DNA from: a virus
Strand: one strand, 5' to 3'
DNA length: 64,000 bases
Virus record (IMG/VR): IMGVR_UViG_3300044845_000779
Coordinates: 1-64,000 of that record
Every line of letters begins with the position of its first letter. The stretch's first letter is position 1. The notes under the pieces were generated by a model, which was given only the letters and a program-made list of their open reading frames with translations, was not told where the DNA came from and ran no database searches. Of this stretch, positions 8,470 through 16,444 are shown piece by piece. The position numbers were made by a program, and so were the translations under genes.

Positions 8470-8822
8470 TGGCGGTCTTTAAGGTCAAACTTTCGATCCT
8501 GCAAGGTTCGACGTTTCGCAAGCAGTTCGTCTGGAAGACCGGTAACCCGGCTGTGATCGTGGACCTGACGGGCTACACCGCCCGCATGCAGATCCGCGCG
8601 GAGCTTGGGTCCAGCACGGTGCTCAAGGAGCTCACGACCGCCAACGGCGGCATTACGCTTGGCGGCGCTGCCGGCACGATTGATCTGTTCATTTCGGCGA
8701 CGGACACCGCAGGCTTTGCCTGGGAATCGGGTGTGTATGACATCGAGCTCATCCAGCCCAACGGCGAGGTGCAGCGCAAGATCGAAGGTGCGGTTGTGGT
8801 TTCGCCCGAGGTCACCCGGTGA
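8469..8822 (+). CDS. Small beta-rich virion protein
   Basis: A 117-residue protein of a recurrent phage structural type: a first strand SILQGSTFRKQFVWKTG, then VDLTGYTARMQIR, LTTANGGITLGGAAGTIDL and a terminal strand EGAVVVSPEVTR. The same architecture is found near fibre genes in many phages and looks like a small immunoglobulin-like or baseplate-upper-protein-like fold. The start ATG 8469 overlaps the adaptor stop by one base. It is followed by a collagen-like protein with GTGA overlap, suggesting that both belong to the fibre attachment apparatus. Confidence 0.6.
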   Translation: MAVFKVKLSILQGSTFRKQFVWKTGNPAVIVDLTGYTARMQIRAELGSSTVLKELTTANGGITLGGAAGTIDLFISATDTAGFAWESGVYDIELIQPNGEVQRKIEGAVVVSPEVTR

Positions 8823-9202
8823 GCCAGGAGATTCTGGTTCTGACAGACACGAACACCGAAACACTGGTGCTCGAGGAAGTTCAGCACCTGATTGAGCGGA
8901 TTACACAAGTCGAGGTGCTGGATGCCAACGAGGCGGCGCAGACACTCGAGATTGTGACTGCAGGCCCACAGGGGCCAGCCGGAACCAACGAGGACGACAT
9001 GCCCTACACCAAGCGCATCGATTTCGTGGGCGACACGACCATGTACAAAGGCGAAGCGGACCCGGGCACAGCCGAGTCGGCCGCTAAGTGGCGCATTCAG
9101 CGCCTGACCTTCGTGGGTGACGACGTGACCTACGAGTGGGCCGCAGGCACCGCCGCATTCGACAAAGTCTGGGCCAACCGGGCCGCACTGAGCTACATGT
9201 AA
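8819..9202 (+). CDS. Collagen-motif virion protein
   Basis: A 127-residue protein with GTG start 8819 overlapping the preceding stop (GTGA). The N-terminal half is a strand-rich segment ending in a short collagen-like GPQGPAG. The C-terminal half (KRIDFVGDTTMYKGEADPGT, then WRIQRLTFVGDDVTYEWAAG and FDKVWANRAALSY) is a widespread phage module of the form xYxGxAxPGTxxxxxxWRIxR. It probably caps or links a fibre. The stop TAA shares a base with the next ATG. Confidence 0.65.
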   Translation: MSQEILVLTDTNTETLVLEEVQHLIERITQVEVLDANEAAQTLEIVTAGPQGPAGTNEDDMPYTKRIDFVGDTTMYKGEADPGTAESAAKWRIQRLTFVGDDVTYEWAAGTAAFDKVWANRAALSYM

Positions 9203-11526
9203 TGACGTTTTCGGTCGCCGGCAGCGTTATCACGCAGGCCAACGAGTCTGGCATCGCCATTACTGGGGCGGCCTCGATTGCGGGTGGTGTGCGGTTTACC
9301 TGCACGCAGTCGTATGTGGCGGGCAATGTCGTCCGCATCACAGGCACCACGAGCTATAACGGCAACTGGATGGTGGCTGCCAGAACCGCGACAACCTTCG
9401 ACGTTCTGGAAAGCGCACAGGGCACGGGGATCACGTTCGTTTCGAGTCAGTCTGGCACTGCGGCACGGGGCGATGCAAGCCTCGCGGGGTTGAGCGGCCT
9501 TACTGGCGTGACGACTACGAGTGTGGATGCCTCCAGCGGCTATGTGATTTACCTGCTCGGCGACAACGTCAAGCTGCAAGTCAACGGCACGTTGGTCATC
9601 GGCGGTCTGCGAGAGATCAACTCGACCCTTCTTGGTCACAACGAGCAACTGGTGATCGGTCAAAACGCGATCAGCACGGGTCAGCCGGTCCTTCGCGTTG
9701 GGAGCGGCGGCGTTTTGGTGGTGGGTTGCCGGTACACGAACACCGTCAACTACACCGGGACGACTGCCCCGCAATACACCGACGGGATCTCTCAGCAAGT
9801 CCTGATTTACCAGAAAGGTCAGTACGGGAGAAGCACCGCCGATGGTGACGGGGCGACTAACCCAGCGACTAACCCAGCGCCAGCGACTTGCTTTCTGGCA
9901 ATTTCAAGCGGTGCGCGGTTCGACTGGATCAGCGGGACAATCGATCACTGGGCCGACATGGTTTTTGACAGCGGCTCAACCGTGACCATTGGCTTTGAAG
10001 GGCAGCGAAACAAGCCGGTCACGGACAGCCGTCGCGGTTCGATGGTCATTTGGTTCAAGCCGGGAAGCTCGGTTTCGATCTTCGCCCTCAAGGCAATTGG
10101 TGATCGCGGCATCAATGTGACCAATGTCGCCAACACTGGTCGCGGTCCCACTTTTCAAATGCTGCAAGGCCCGGCGGTATTCAAGGGCTTCGAGGGTTTC
10201 TGGTGGCGCTGTGTCGTGGGCCTCGCGAATGGCACGGGTGTCGGCGGCGCCTTTACCATCGAAGACTACGCGGGTGCTTTGGGAAGTGAGCTTGACATTG
10301 CGAAAGCTGTGCCGGCAGGACAAACGCTGCTCGTCACTTTCAAAAACAGCGCGGTCGGCACGACGATGGTTGTTGTTGATGCCTCCCTAGGAACCGTGCT
10401 GCTGTACGTCACTCAAAAGCTCACCGCTACGGTGAGAACGACCGGCGGCGCGGCAATTCAGGACGCGGTGATTTGGACGATCAGCAATGCCGCCGTGCAA
10501 AGTTTGGGCGTCACCGATGCCAGCGGACAGGTAATGATCGACAACATCGAGACTGGCTTCTCTCCTGACAATCAAGGGAGCGTCACTTTGCGGTTTGCAG
10601 CGGGCGACGTGGCGACCTGGAACGTCCGGGCCTACCAAAGTTTGTCTGCTGTCTATCAGGTCACCATGCGGGGTATCGGTGGCTCGACGGTTGCGCCTGC
10701 GATGGTGAACGACTCTGCTGTCACGCTGAGTCGCTCTGCGGCGGGCGCACTGGCGAGCGTGGCTACGCTGGACAATTTTTACGACGCCGCGAAGTTCTGG
10801 AACGTCAGTAGCGCGAACGTCAATTTCCCGACCGCATCAACTCAAGTCGCCACGGCAGCAGGCGCTACGCTTGATCTGGGCGCGCTGAATGTGGTTGTGG
10901 ATGCGACGGCGGCGAGTGCCTTTGCAGTCAACACCGGCACAAACACGGTCACGATCAAAAGCACGACGCTTGAGGTCGGGTCGAAATTCAGCACCCTAAA
11001 AACGACTGGCACGATTTCCTTTGTCAATGGCGCAGACGCTACCTGTACGCTTCAGGGCATTGTCGTTCGCGGCACTACCGGCGTGTATTCGCCCAAACTC
11101 GAAACCGCCACGATGCGGTTCACTGCTGCGGGCACCTATGACCTTCGCGGCGCGACAATCAGCGGCACCCTGACGCTCACAAACACCAGCGGCGGTGCGG
11201 TGACGGTCCAGCTTCAGCCTGGCGTGACCTTCGTGAACAGCGGACCAAGCATCACGGTGGATAACGCCGTGAGCGCAACGCTCACCATTGACGGCATTGT
11301 TTCCGGCTCGCGCATTTTGATCCGACGCACCGACACGCTTGCGGTGCTGGCCAACGCGGTCACTGGAACGTCTTACGCGTACCCCTATGTTGTATCGGGG
11401 TCTTTGCCTGTCGAGATCGTGTTGCGAAACGCAAGCGGGTCGCCCGCTTATCAGCAGTGGCGCACGACGACGACGCTTGCAGGCGTGAACGCCACCATCA
11501 CCGCCGCGCAACTTTCCGACGAATAA
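9202..11526 (+). CDS. Large fibre/receptor-binding-like protein
   Basis: A 774-residue protein starting at ATG 9202. It is rich in Thr, Ser, Gly, Val and small hydrophobic residues throughout, with alternating beta patterns typical of fibres and beta-helix adhesins. Early residues (GGVRFTCTQSYVAGNVVRIT) form an Ig-like stretch; the middle (SSGYVIYLLGDNVKLQVNGT, VLRVGSGGVLVVG) suggests solenoid rungs; a Big-like domain follows (LTATVRTTGGAAIQDAVI). Base composition from here to about 13 kb looks less GC-rich than neighbouring head genes, which fits exchange of host-range genes. Enzymatic residues are not evident. Confidence 0.6.
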   Translation: MTFSVAGSVITQANESGIAITGAASIAGGVRFTCTQSYVAGNVVRITGTTSYNGNWMVAARTATTFDVLESAQGTGITFVSSQSGTAARGDASLAGLSGLTGVTTTSVDASSGYVIYLLGDNVKLQVNGTLVIGGLREINSTLLGHNEQLVIGQNAISTGQPVLRVGSGGVLVVGCRYTNTVNYTGTTAPQYTDGISQQVLIYQKGQYGRSTADGDGATNPATNPAPATCFLAISSGARFDWISGTIDHWADMVFDSGSTVTIGFEGQRNKPVTDSRRGSMVIWFKPGSSVSIFALKAIGDRGINVTNVANTGRGPTFQMLQGPAVFKGFEGFWWRCVVGLANGTGVGGAFTIEDYAGALGSELDIAKAVPAGQTLLVTFKNSAVGTTMVVVDASLGTVLLYVTQKLTATVRTTGGAAIQDAVIWTISNAAVQSLGVTDASGQVMIDNIETGFSPDNQGSVTLRFAAGDVATWNVRAYQSLSAVYQVTMRGIGGSTVAPAMVNDSAVTLSRSAAGALASVATLDNFYDAAKFWNVSSANVNFPTASTQVATAAGATLDLGALNVVVDATAASAFAVNTGTNTVTIKSTTLEVGSKFSTLKTTGTISFVNGADATCTLQGIVVRGTTGVYSPKLETATMRFTAAGTYDLRGATISGTLTLTNTSGGAVTVQLQPGVTFVNSGPSITVDNAVSATLTIDGIVSGSRILIRRTDTLAVLANAVTGTSYAYPYVVSGSLPVEIVLRNASGSPAYQQWRTTTTLAGVNATITAAQLSDE

Positions 11527-11538
11527 GGAGTTTTTGCC

Positions 11539-12975
11539 ATGCCAATCGCGGCTGACTTTTCAATCTCTGCAACCGGCGACATTCGGCACACCAGCGGCAC
11601 CACCGTTTACACCGTGCTGGAATTGCACGAGTTCCTGCAAGGTTTGTCCGATGATGAGTCGGCGGTCGGCAACGATTTGGTCGCCATCACGACGCCGAAC
11701 CCATCAAAGCTGGACGGCCCGCGAGACGTTGCTGTGGCCTCCCGATTGAACCTGCTGACCGAGGGAGCGGTTGCCTACAATCTCGACGACGACGCAGCCC
11801 AGTACATCAATTTTGGCTCGATCAAGCAGACCGCAGCGGCAGTTCAGTATTCCGGCCTCAAGAGCATTGGCAACATTGTCGCGGCCTCGCCGGTCTACGT
11901 TGTTCAAAGCGGCAACAAGCTGACGAAGTTTTGGGCTGACGGGCACATCCAGATCCTTGTCAAAGTTCGCACGGGCGGCACTCTGATCGACTCGGGCAAT
12001 GTGACCGCGTTCTCGCGCAAGTGGGGTCAGGCTTACTCGCACTTTGATGTGAACTTGTCGGCGGGTGGTGAGAGCAACGCCGCTCTTTCGACGGCGCTTG
12101 ACGATAGCATCGTGCTGTCCGAGGCCGCCGCTGGCGCGCTTTCAGCGAAAGTTGCGATCACGGTTGGCGACACCAATCAAGACCTCGGCAACGGCAACGG
12201 CAGCAAGCTGTACAAGGGAACCATCACTCTGACCGGCGGCGCGACTTTGCAGGAGGCCTATCAATACCTCCAGTACCTTGCACGAGAGAACTCGGCCGCT
12301 ACCGTCAACGGCGTGCCCGGCTGGCGCTACCGCGTGCTGAATGCGGCCTACACTGAGATTCCTATCGCGCCTTTCGGAACCTTTGCGGGCGGCACGTTTT
12401 TCGTCGCTCGGGGCTGGTTCATCACGGGCGTTTTGCCCGCCGAGGCGACACGTTATCGACTGATCGCGCACGACGGCACCCCGCAAGTTCCACCCACACT
12501 GGTAGGGATTGCAGTCGGCAATCTGGTTGCTGGCGACCGGGTGCTTGTGACTCGCGACAACGGGTCTGGCGGCATTCTGAAAGATGAATACACGCCGGTG
12601 GCGGCGTCGATCGGCGCGACCTCGATTCAAGTCGTCGAGTCGATCAAGACCGACACACCGGCGTCGGGCGCTATTCGCATCAAGGGCCTCAGATACACCT
12701 ACTCGTCCTTCAATGCGGGCACAAAGACTTTCAGCGGTCTGTCGCCGGGGCTGGCGAGCAATATCGTCACTGGCGACGATGTGTTCGTTCCGCTCATCGA
12801 CCGGCAGGCGGCTGGCGCGTCCGAGTCGGTGACGTTCATTTTTGCCAACAATTACACTGCTCGCGTGGACGTTCGGCAGGGCTCAGGTGCATCGCCGATC
12901 ATCCCGTTCACCACAGCCTTGAGCGTGACCAGCGCAGGCGCTTCGGTTAACGCCAGCCGCAACAGCGATGTGTAA
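11539..12975 (+). CDS. Virion (fibre/tail) structural protein
   Basis: A 478-residue protein with AAGGAG upstream of ATG 11539. The opening MPIAADFSISATGDIRH, then VYTVLELHEFLQGLSDDESA, is a pattern known from phage tail or fibre proteins with unknown fold. Middle segments such as HIQILVKVRTGGTLIDSG and TITLTGGATLQEAYQYLQYL repeat in homologous arrangements, and the C-terminus is beta-rich. It has no recognisable enzyme motif. It shares the lower GC look of the preceding gene and overlaps the following ATG by one base (TAATG), so these genes form one module. Confidence 0.6.
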   Translation: MPIAADFSISATGDIRHTSGTTVYTVLELHEFLQGLSDDESAVGNDLVAITTPNPSKLDGPRDVAVASRLNLLTEGAVAYNLDDDAAQYINFGSIKQTAAAVQYSGLKSIGNIVAASPVYVVQSGNKLTKFWADGHIQILVKVRTGGTLIDSGNVTAFSRKWGQAYSHFDVNLSAGGESNAALSTALDDSIVLSEAAAGALSAKVAITVGDTNQDLGNGNGSKLYKGTITLTGGATLQEAYQYLQYLARENSAATVNGVPGWRYRVLNAAYTEIPIAPFGTFAGGTFFVARGWFITGVLPAEATRYRLIAHDGTPQVPPTLVGIAVGNLVAGDRVLVTRDNGSGGILKDEYTPVAASIGATSIQVVESIKTDTPASGAIRIKGLRYTYSSFNAGTKTFSGLSPGLASNIVTGDDVFVPLIDRQAAGASESVTFIFANNYTARVDVRQGSGASPIIPFTTALSVTSAGASVNASRNSDV

Positions 12976-13490
12976 TGGCTTTTTACTCAGCCCCGTTCAC
13001 TTTTGACTTTGGCACATCGAAGGTTGATGTCGATGCAGGCTCGGTCGACATCGACTGCGCGACGCTGTACACGGCATGCAAGCTTGCGCAGGCATCTGTT
13101 GAGGGAGTCATTTATGAGCGAATTGCCGCAGGATCAGGACTCAACGAACTCGGACCAGGAGTCCAGGTCGGTCTCACCCTCGAACTTTTGGGGCCGTGGC
13201 AGCTTCGTTTCCCGGCAGGAAACTACGTCGCCCGCGTTGCCGGTGGAAACCTCATCGGAGGCCCCGGTGGAGACCCCATCGCCTACACCGCTGGCGTCCA
13301 GACACTTCTGATCCAGTCGGCGGCTTCGACTGTCGTGACCGCTGGCGGCAGCAGCGGAAGCGCCACACCGACGCAGGTCGCACAGGCTGTCTGGGATCGG
13401 CAGGTCGCGCTGCACGCAGTTAGCGGCAGCTTCGGAAAACTTTTGTCGGGTGTGCTGACTGTCGCTAAATTCTTGGGGCTGACAAAGTGA
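12975..13490 (+). CDS. Virion structural protein, distal fibre module
   Basis: A 171-residue protein starting at ATG 12975. It begins with short beta segments (APFTFDFGTSKVDVDAG), contains a glycine-rich middle (ARVAGGNLIGGPGGDPIAY) and ends with AQAVWDRQVALHAVSGSFG and a hydrophobic VLTVAKFLGLTK. The phrase AVW near the C-terminus recurs in phage tail accessory proteins. The stop overlaps the next gene's GTG by 4 bases. I cannot assign a specific role beyond membership of the fibre module. Confidence 0.55.
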   Translation: MAFYSAPFTFDFGTSKVDVDAGSVDIDCATLYTACKLAQASVEGVIYERIAAGSGLNELGPGVQVGLTLELLGPWQLRFPAGNYVARVAGGNLIGGPGGDPIAYTAGVQTLLIQSAASTVVTAGGSSGSATPTQVAQAVWDRQVALHAVSGSFGKLLSGVLTVAKFLGLTK

Positions 13491-13855
13491 CAACCCAATA
13501 TCTGGTCGTATCCGAGCAGGACCCGATTTACCTGACCGACGTGGCTGTGGGCCCTCAAGGGCCGGCAGGCACCGCGCAGACCGCTGCCGCAGGGCTTGTA
13601 GCCACCGGCGTAAATAGCGCTACCGCCCTGGCGCTGACTGCGGGCTACAACGTGGTGGCGACCACCCCAACGAACTCGGGCGTGAAGCTGCCCAACGTGA
13701 TCGGCGCACCGGTGTGGGTCTACAACGCCGGAGCCAACACGCTCTTGGTCTACCCGCCCTCGGGCACGATCGACGGGCTTAGCTCGCGCACGCTGGCCGC
13801 AGGCAGTCGCGCCAGCTTCGTGCAGATCACATCCGGTGTGTGGTACTTGGTTTGA
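13487..13855 (+). CDS. Short collagen-like virion protein
   Basis: A 122-residue protein with GTG start 13487 overlapping the preceding stop. An N-terminal strand (LVVSEQDPIYLTDVAVG) leads into GPQGPAG, then a beta-rich C-terminal domain with GVKLPNVIGAPVWVYNAGAN and LLVYPPSGTIDGLSS, typical of small trimeric phage tip domains. Its architecture parallels the 127-residue gene at 8819 (strand, GPQGPAG, terminal domain), so the two flank the fibre module on both sides. Confidence 0.6.
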   Translation: MTTQYLVVSEQDPIYLTDVAVGPQGPAGTAQTAAAGLVATGVNSATALALTAGYNVVATTPTNSGVKLPNVIGAPVWVYNAGANTLLVYPPSGTIDGLSSRTLAAGSRASFVQITSGVWYLV

Positions 13856-13863
13856 TCCAAGTA

Positions 13864-13904
13864 TCTAACACTCTCATCATGCTCTATAATCTGTCTGATT
13901 CTCG
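13864..13904 (+). promoter_or_regulatory. Candidate promoter with TCT repeats before 14014 gene
   Basis: A perfect TATAAT (13885-13890) follows TCT units at 13864 and 13872 (8 bases apart) and 13883, and is followed by AATCTGTCTGATTC, which is nearly the same as the sequence after the -10 of the capsid promoter (AATCTGTCTTATC). No clear -35 box stands at the right distance, so an activator may be needed. Confidence 0.55.
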
Positions 13905-13910
13905 GCAGAT

Positions 13911-14013
13911 TGTGGGGCGCAGAATCCGGCCGCGCCCAGCTGCGGTGGCCTCGGTGAGAGGCTGGCAGGCCTCACATAACCGCAGCACCCTTTAAACAGA
14001 ATGCGAGGAATAG
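13911..14013 (+). promoter_or_regulatory. Structured 5' leader with alternative hairpins
   Basis: GAGGC at 13958-13962 can pair either with GCCTC at 13948-13952 or with GCCTC at 13969-13973; the two hairpins exclude each other. An outer stem CTGCGGT (13940-13946) / ACCGCAG (13979-13985) encloses both. GAGGAATAG precedes the ATG at 14014. It is not a tRNA. Attenuation or translation control is inferred. Confidence 0.4.
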
Positions 14014-14421
14014 ATGGCCAATAGCCTGTACGACAAAGCACGCGAGCGGTTTCTTTCCGCGCAGCTGAACTGGTCCACCGACACGATCAAGGCTGTGCTG
14101 GTTGACACTGCGGTTTACACCCCGTCACTGTCCGCGCACGAGTACCTGTCGGACGTTTCCGGCTCGTCGCGGATCGCGACCAGCGGCGCGTTCACCGGCA
14201 AGACCATAGCGGGCGGGGCGGCCGACGCCAACGACGTGACCTTCACTTCGGTGAGCGGCGCATCGATCGAAGCGGTGGTGATCTACAGAGACACCGGGGT
14301 CGAGGGCACAAGCCCACTGATCGCGTACATCGACGTGGCTACCGGCTTGCCGATTACCCCCAACGGTGGCGACATCATCATCACCTGGGACAACGGCACG
14401 AACAAGATCTTCCGGGTGTAA
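14014..14421 (+). CDS. Conserved phage structural protein
   Basis: A 135-residue protein of a very common phage type: MANSLYDKARERFLSAQLNW, then IKAVLVDTAVYTPSLSAHEY, SSRIATSGAFTGKT and AYIDVATGLPITPNGGDI. Members occur in the tail or fibre regions of many short- and long-tailed phages; the fold is probably beta-rich with an N-terminal helix. Exact role is unknown. It follows its own promoter-like site and structured leader, so it starts a new transcription unit. Start ATG 14014 has GAGGAA upstream. Confidence 0.75.
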   Translation: MANSLYDKARERFLSAQLNWSTDTIKAVLVDTAVYTPSLSAHEYLSDVSGSSRIATSGAFTGKTIAGGAADANDVTFTSVSGASIEAVVIYRDTGVEGTSPLIAYIDVATGLPITPNGGDIIITWDNGTNKIFRV

Positions 14422-14427
14422 GCTCCC

Positions 14428-15609
14428 GTGTCCATTCAGGTCTTTCGCTCTGACCAGAGCGGAGCGCCCAGCCTGACCGGGCAGGTAGGCTCGCTCATCA
14501 CGCTTTTTGACGCGTGCCTGGTCAACGGCTACGCGACGATCTCGGTCTCGAGTATCACGCGCGCCTCGGCCACCGCGACGGTGACTACGGCGACTGCTCA
14601 CGGCCTGGCCACAGGCGACTGGGCGCTGATGAGTGGTGCGGCGCAGGCCGCCTACAACATCAAGGCGAAGGTGACGGTGCTGACCGCCACCACCTTTACT
14701 TACACGGTGGCCGGCTCGCCAGCGACTCCTGCGACCGGCACGCTCCTCACGCGCCGCGCCGGCGGCGGTTTCTCCAAGCCATTCAGCGGTACGAACATCG
14801 GGGTATACCGAGCCGACGACGTCGCCGGGCAGCGGCGCTATTTCCAGGTCACTGACGACGGCACCGCAACGAACAGCGATGCCAAAGAAGCGATCCTGCG
14901 CGGCTACGAGACCATGACCGCGGTTAACACTGGCACTGGGCTTTTTCCGACGTCCGCGCAAAGGCCGCAGGGCTATTACATCCAAAAAAGCTCAACCGCC
15001 GACGCGACCGCACGCGCGTGGGTGCTGATCACCGACGGCAACCTGGTCTACTTTTTTGTCAACGCAAATTCCGCAAACAGCACTTCGCCCAACGGCTCGA
15101 GTAACACAAGCGCATGTTTTGGCGACTTCATCTCGTACAAAGCCGGCGACATTTACAACTCGATCACGGCAGCAAATAATGACTCGAACTTTCAGTCTAA
15201 TGGGTCGTACGGGCTTGCTTTTGGCACTCAGAACCCATCTGGCGCCACCACGACAATCATGGTCGCCGCGCGCGATTTTACCGCGTTGGGCGGCGCCGCT
15301 GGCCTAAGACTATATCTTAACCAGCCGTTTTCGAATTGCGTCGGAGGAAGCTCAGCGTTTGCGTTTCCGAACCCGGTCGACAACGGCTATTACATCTGCC
15401 CGCTTGTGCTGGCTGGAGCCAACCACGTGCGCGGGCGTTTGCCCGGGGCGTTCGAACCGGCGCAGGGCCGACAGTTGGGTAATTGGGATCTGGTGACAAA
15501 CGTCCAGGGCTACAGCGGGCGCACTTTCATGCACATGTGGGTGATGAATGGCGGGTCTCAGGGCGCTATTTTGATCGATATCACCGGCACCGCAGACGCT
15601 TGGGACTGA
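14428..15609 (+). CDS. Virion structural protein (tail/fibre region)
   Basis: A 393-residue protein with GTG start 14428, six bases after the previous stop. The N-terminus (MSIQVFRSDQSGAPSLTGQV) is followed by a small beta domain ASATATVTTATAHGLATGDW resembling ubiquitous tail-associated modules that read VTTxxAHGLxTGD. The remainder is beta-rich with ARAWVLITDGNLVYFFVN and YICPLVLAGANHVRGRLPG. The overall pattern recurs in phages adjacent to the 14014-type gene. No enzyme motif is seen; probably part of the particle surface. Confidence 0.6.
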   Translation: MSIQVFRSDQSGAPSLTGQVGSLITLFDACLVNGYATISVSSITRASATATVTTATAHGLATGDWALMSGAAQAAYNIKAKVTVLTATTFTYTVAGSPATPATGTLLTRRAGGGFSKPFSGTNIGVYRADDVAGQRRYFQVTDDGTATNSDAKEAILRGYETMTAVNTGTGLFPTSAQRPQGYYIQKSSTADATARAWVLITDGNLVYFFVNANSANSTSPNGSSNTSACFGDFISYKAGDIYNSITAANNDSNFQSNGSYGLAFGTQNPSGATTTIMVAARDFTALGGAAGLRLYLNQPFSNCVGGSSAFAFPNPVDNGYYICPLVLAGANHVRGRLPGAFEPAQGRQLGNWDLVTNVQGYSGRTFMHMWVMNGGSQGAILIDITGTADAWD

Positions 15610-15612
15610 CCC

Positions 15613-16428
15613 GTGGCAAACCATCGTTATTGGCGACTGGTTTGCCGCCCGACGTCGGACACCGCCGCTTTTGTGGCTGTCACCGATCTGGAATTTCGCA
15701 AGACGGTTGGCGGCTCAAATTCGGCCACCGGCGGCACTGCGATCTCAAGCAATCTGGCAAATCAAGCTCTTGCCTTTGATGGCTCAACGCTTGCGGTCAG
15801 CGCGTGGACCGCCAACGTACAGGCGGTTAGCGGTGGCCTACCTACGGTGGCGTGGATCGGCTACGACTTCGGCGCAGGTAATCCGGCCGACATTCTGGAA
15901 GTCGTCATAAAAGGTCCGACCAACTCGTTATCAGGCAACAGTGACCCCTCCTATCTGCTAAGGAGCGCCACGCTCGAGTGGAGCGACAACGCAAGTCAGT
16001 GGACTGTCGCCAGCTTTTTTGGGCCTATGGCCTGGAACACCACAGGCCAGTCGTACACGTTCTTAACCACCACGACGCAAGCGCGCGCATTCAACAATCG
16101 CGCCGCGCGCTACAACGCCGCGCAAGTCGCGGGCGCAGTTTTTTCTACTGGCGTGCGCGGCCAGCTCAATTACAAATTGCGCCGCACTCCTTACACGGGT
16201 AACTTTCGCGTGGCGGGCTCGACCACAGATAGCGCCGTGCCGGTGTCCAGGCGGGTCGATTTGTACGAACAAGCAAGCGGAATAATCGTCGCACGGCAAC
16301 AAAGTAGCGCTGCCGGTGAGTTCGAGTTTCGCGACATCGCGCCCGGCAAGTACACCGTCATGGGCACTGACACCACCGGCACGCTCAACAGCGTGGTGGC
16401 CGCGCACGTTGACGCCGTAGCGCAGTAA
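15613..16428 (+). CDS. Adhesin-like virion protein: discoidin-like plus carboxypeptidase-regulatory-like domains
   Basis: A 271-residue protein with GTG start 15613. Residues about 1-150 read like an F5/8 type C (discoidin, galactose-binding) domain: MANHRYWRLVCRPTSD, LEFRKTVGGSN, ATLEWSDNASQWTVASFF. Residues about 205-260 (RRVDLYEQASGIIVARQQSS, GEFEFRDIAPGKYTV) match the carboxypeptidase-regulatory-like fold often used as a spacer in adhesins. A surface carbohydrate-binding role is inferred. It follows the 14428 gene with three bases between. Confidence 0.6.
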   Translation: MANHRYWRLVCRPTSDTAAFVAVTDLEFRKTVGGSNSATGGTAISSNLANQALAFDGSTLAVSAWTANVQAVSGGLPTVAWIGYDFGAGNPADILEVVIKGPTNSLSGNSDPSYLLRSATLEWSDNASQWTVASFFGPMAWNTTGQSYTFLTTTTQARAFNNRAARYNAAQVAGAVFSTGVRGQLNYKLRRTPYTGNFRVAGSTTDSAVPVSRRVDLYEQASGIIVARQQSSAAGEFEFRDIAPGKYTVMGTDTTGTLNSVVAAHVDAVAQ

Positions 16429-16444
16429 CACGGGGAGCCGGGCC

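Noticed and set aside
13911-14000. Structured segment considered as a tRNA or other known ncRNA
   Set aside because: No cloverleaf, no T-loop GTTC box and no CCA end; only hairpins can be drawn.
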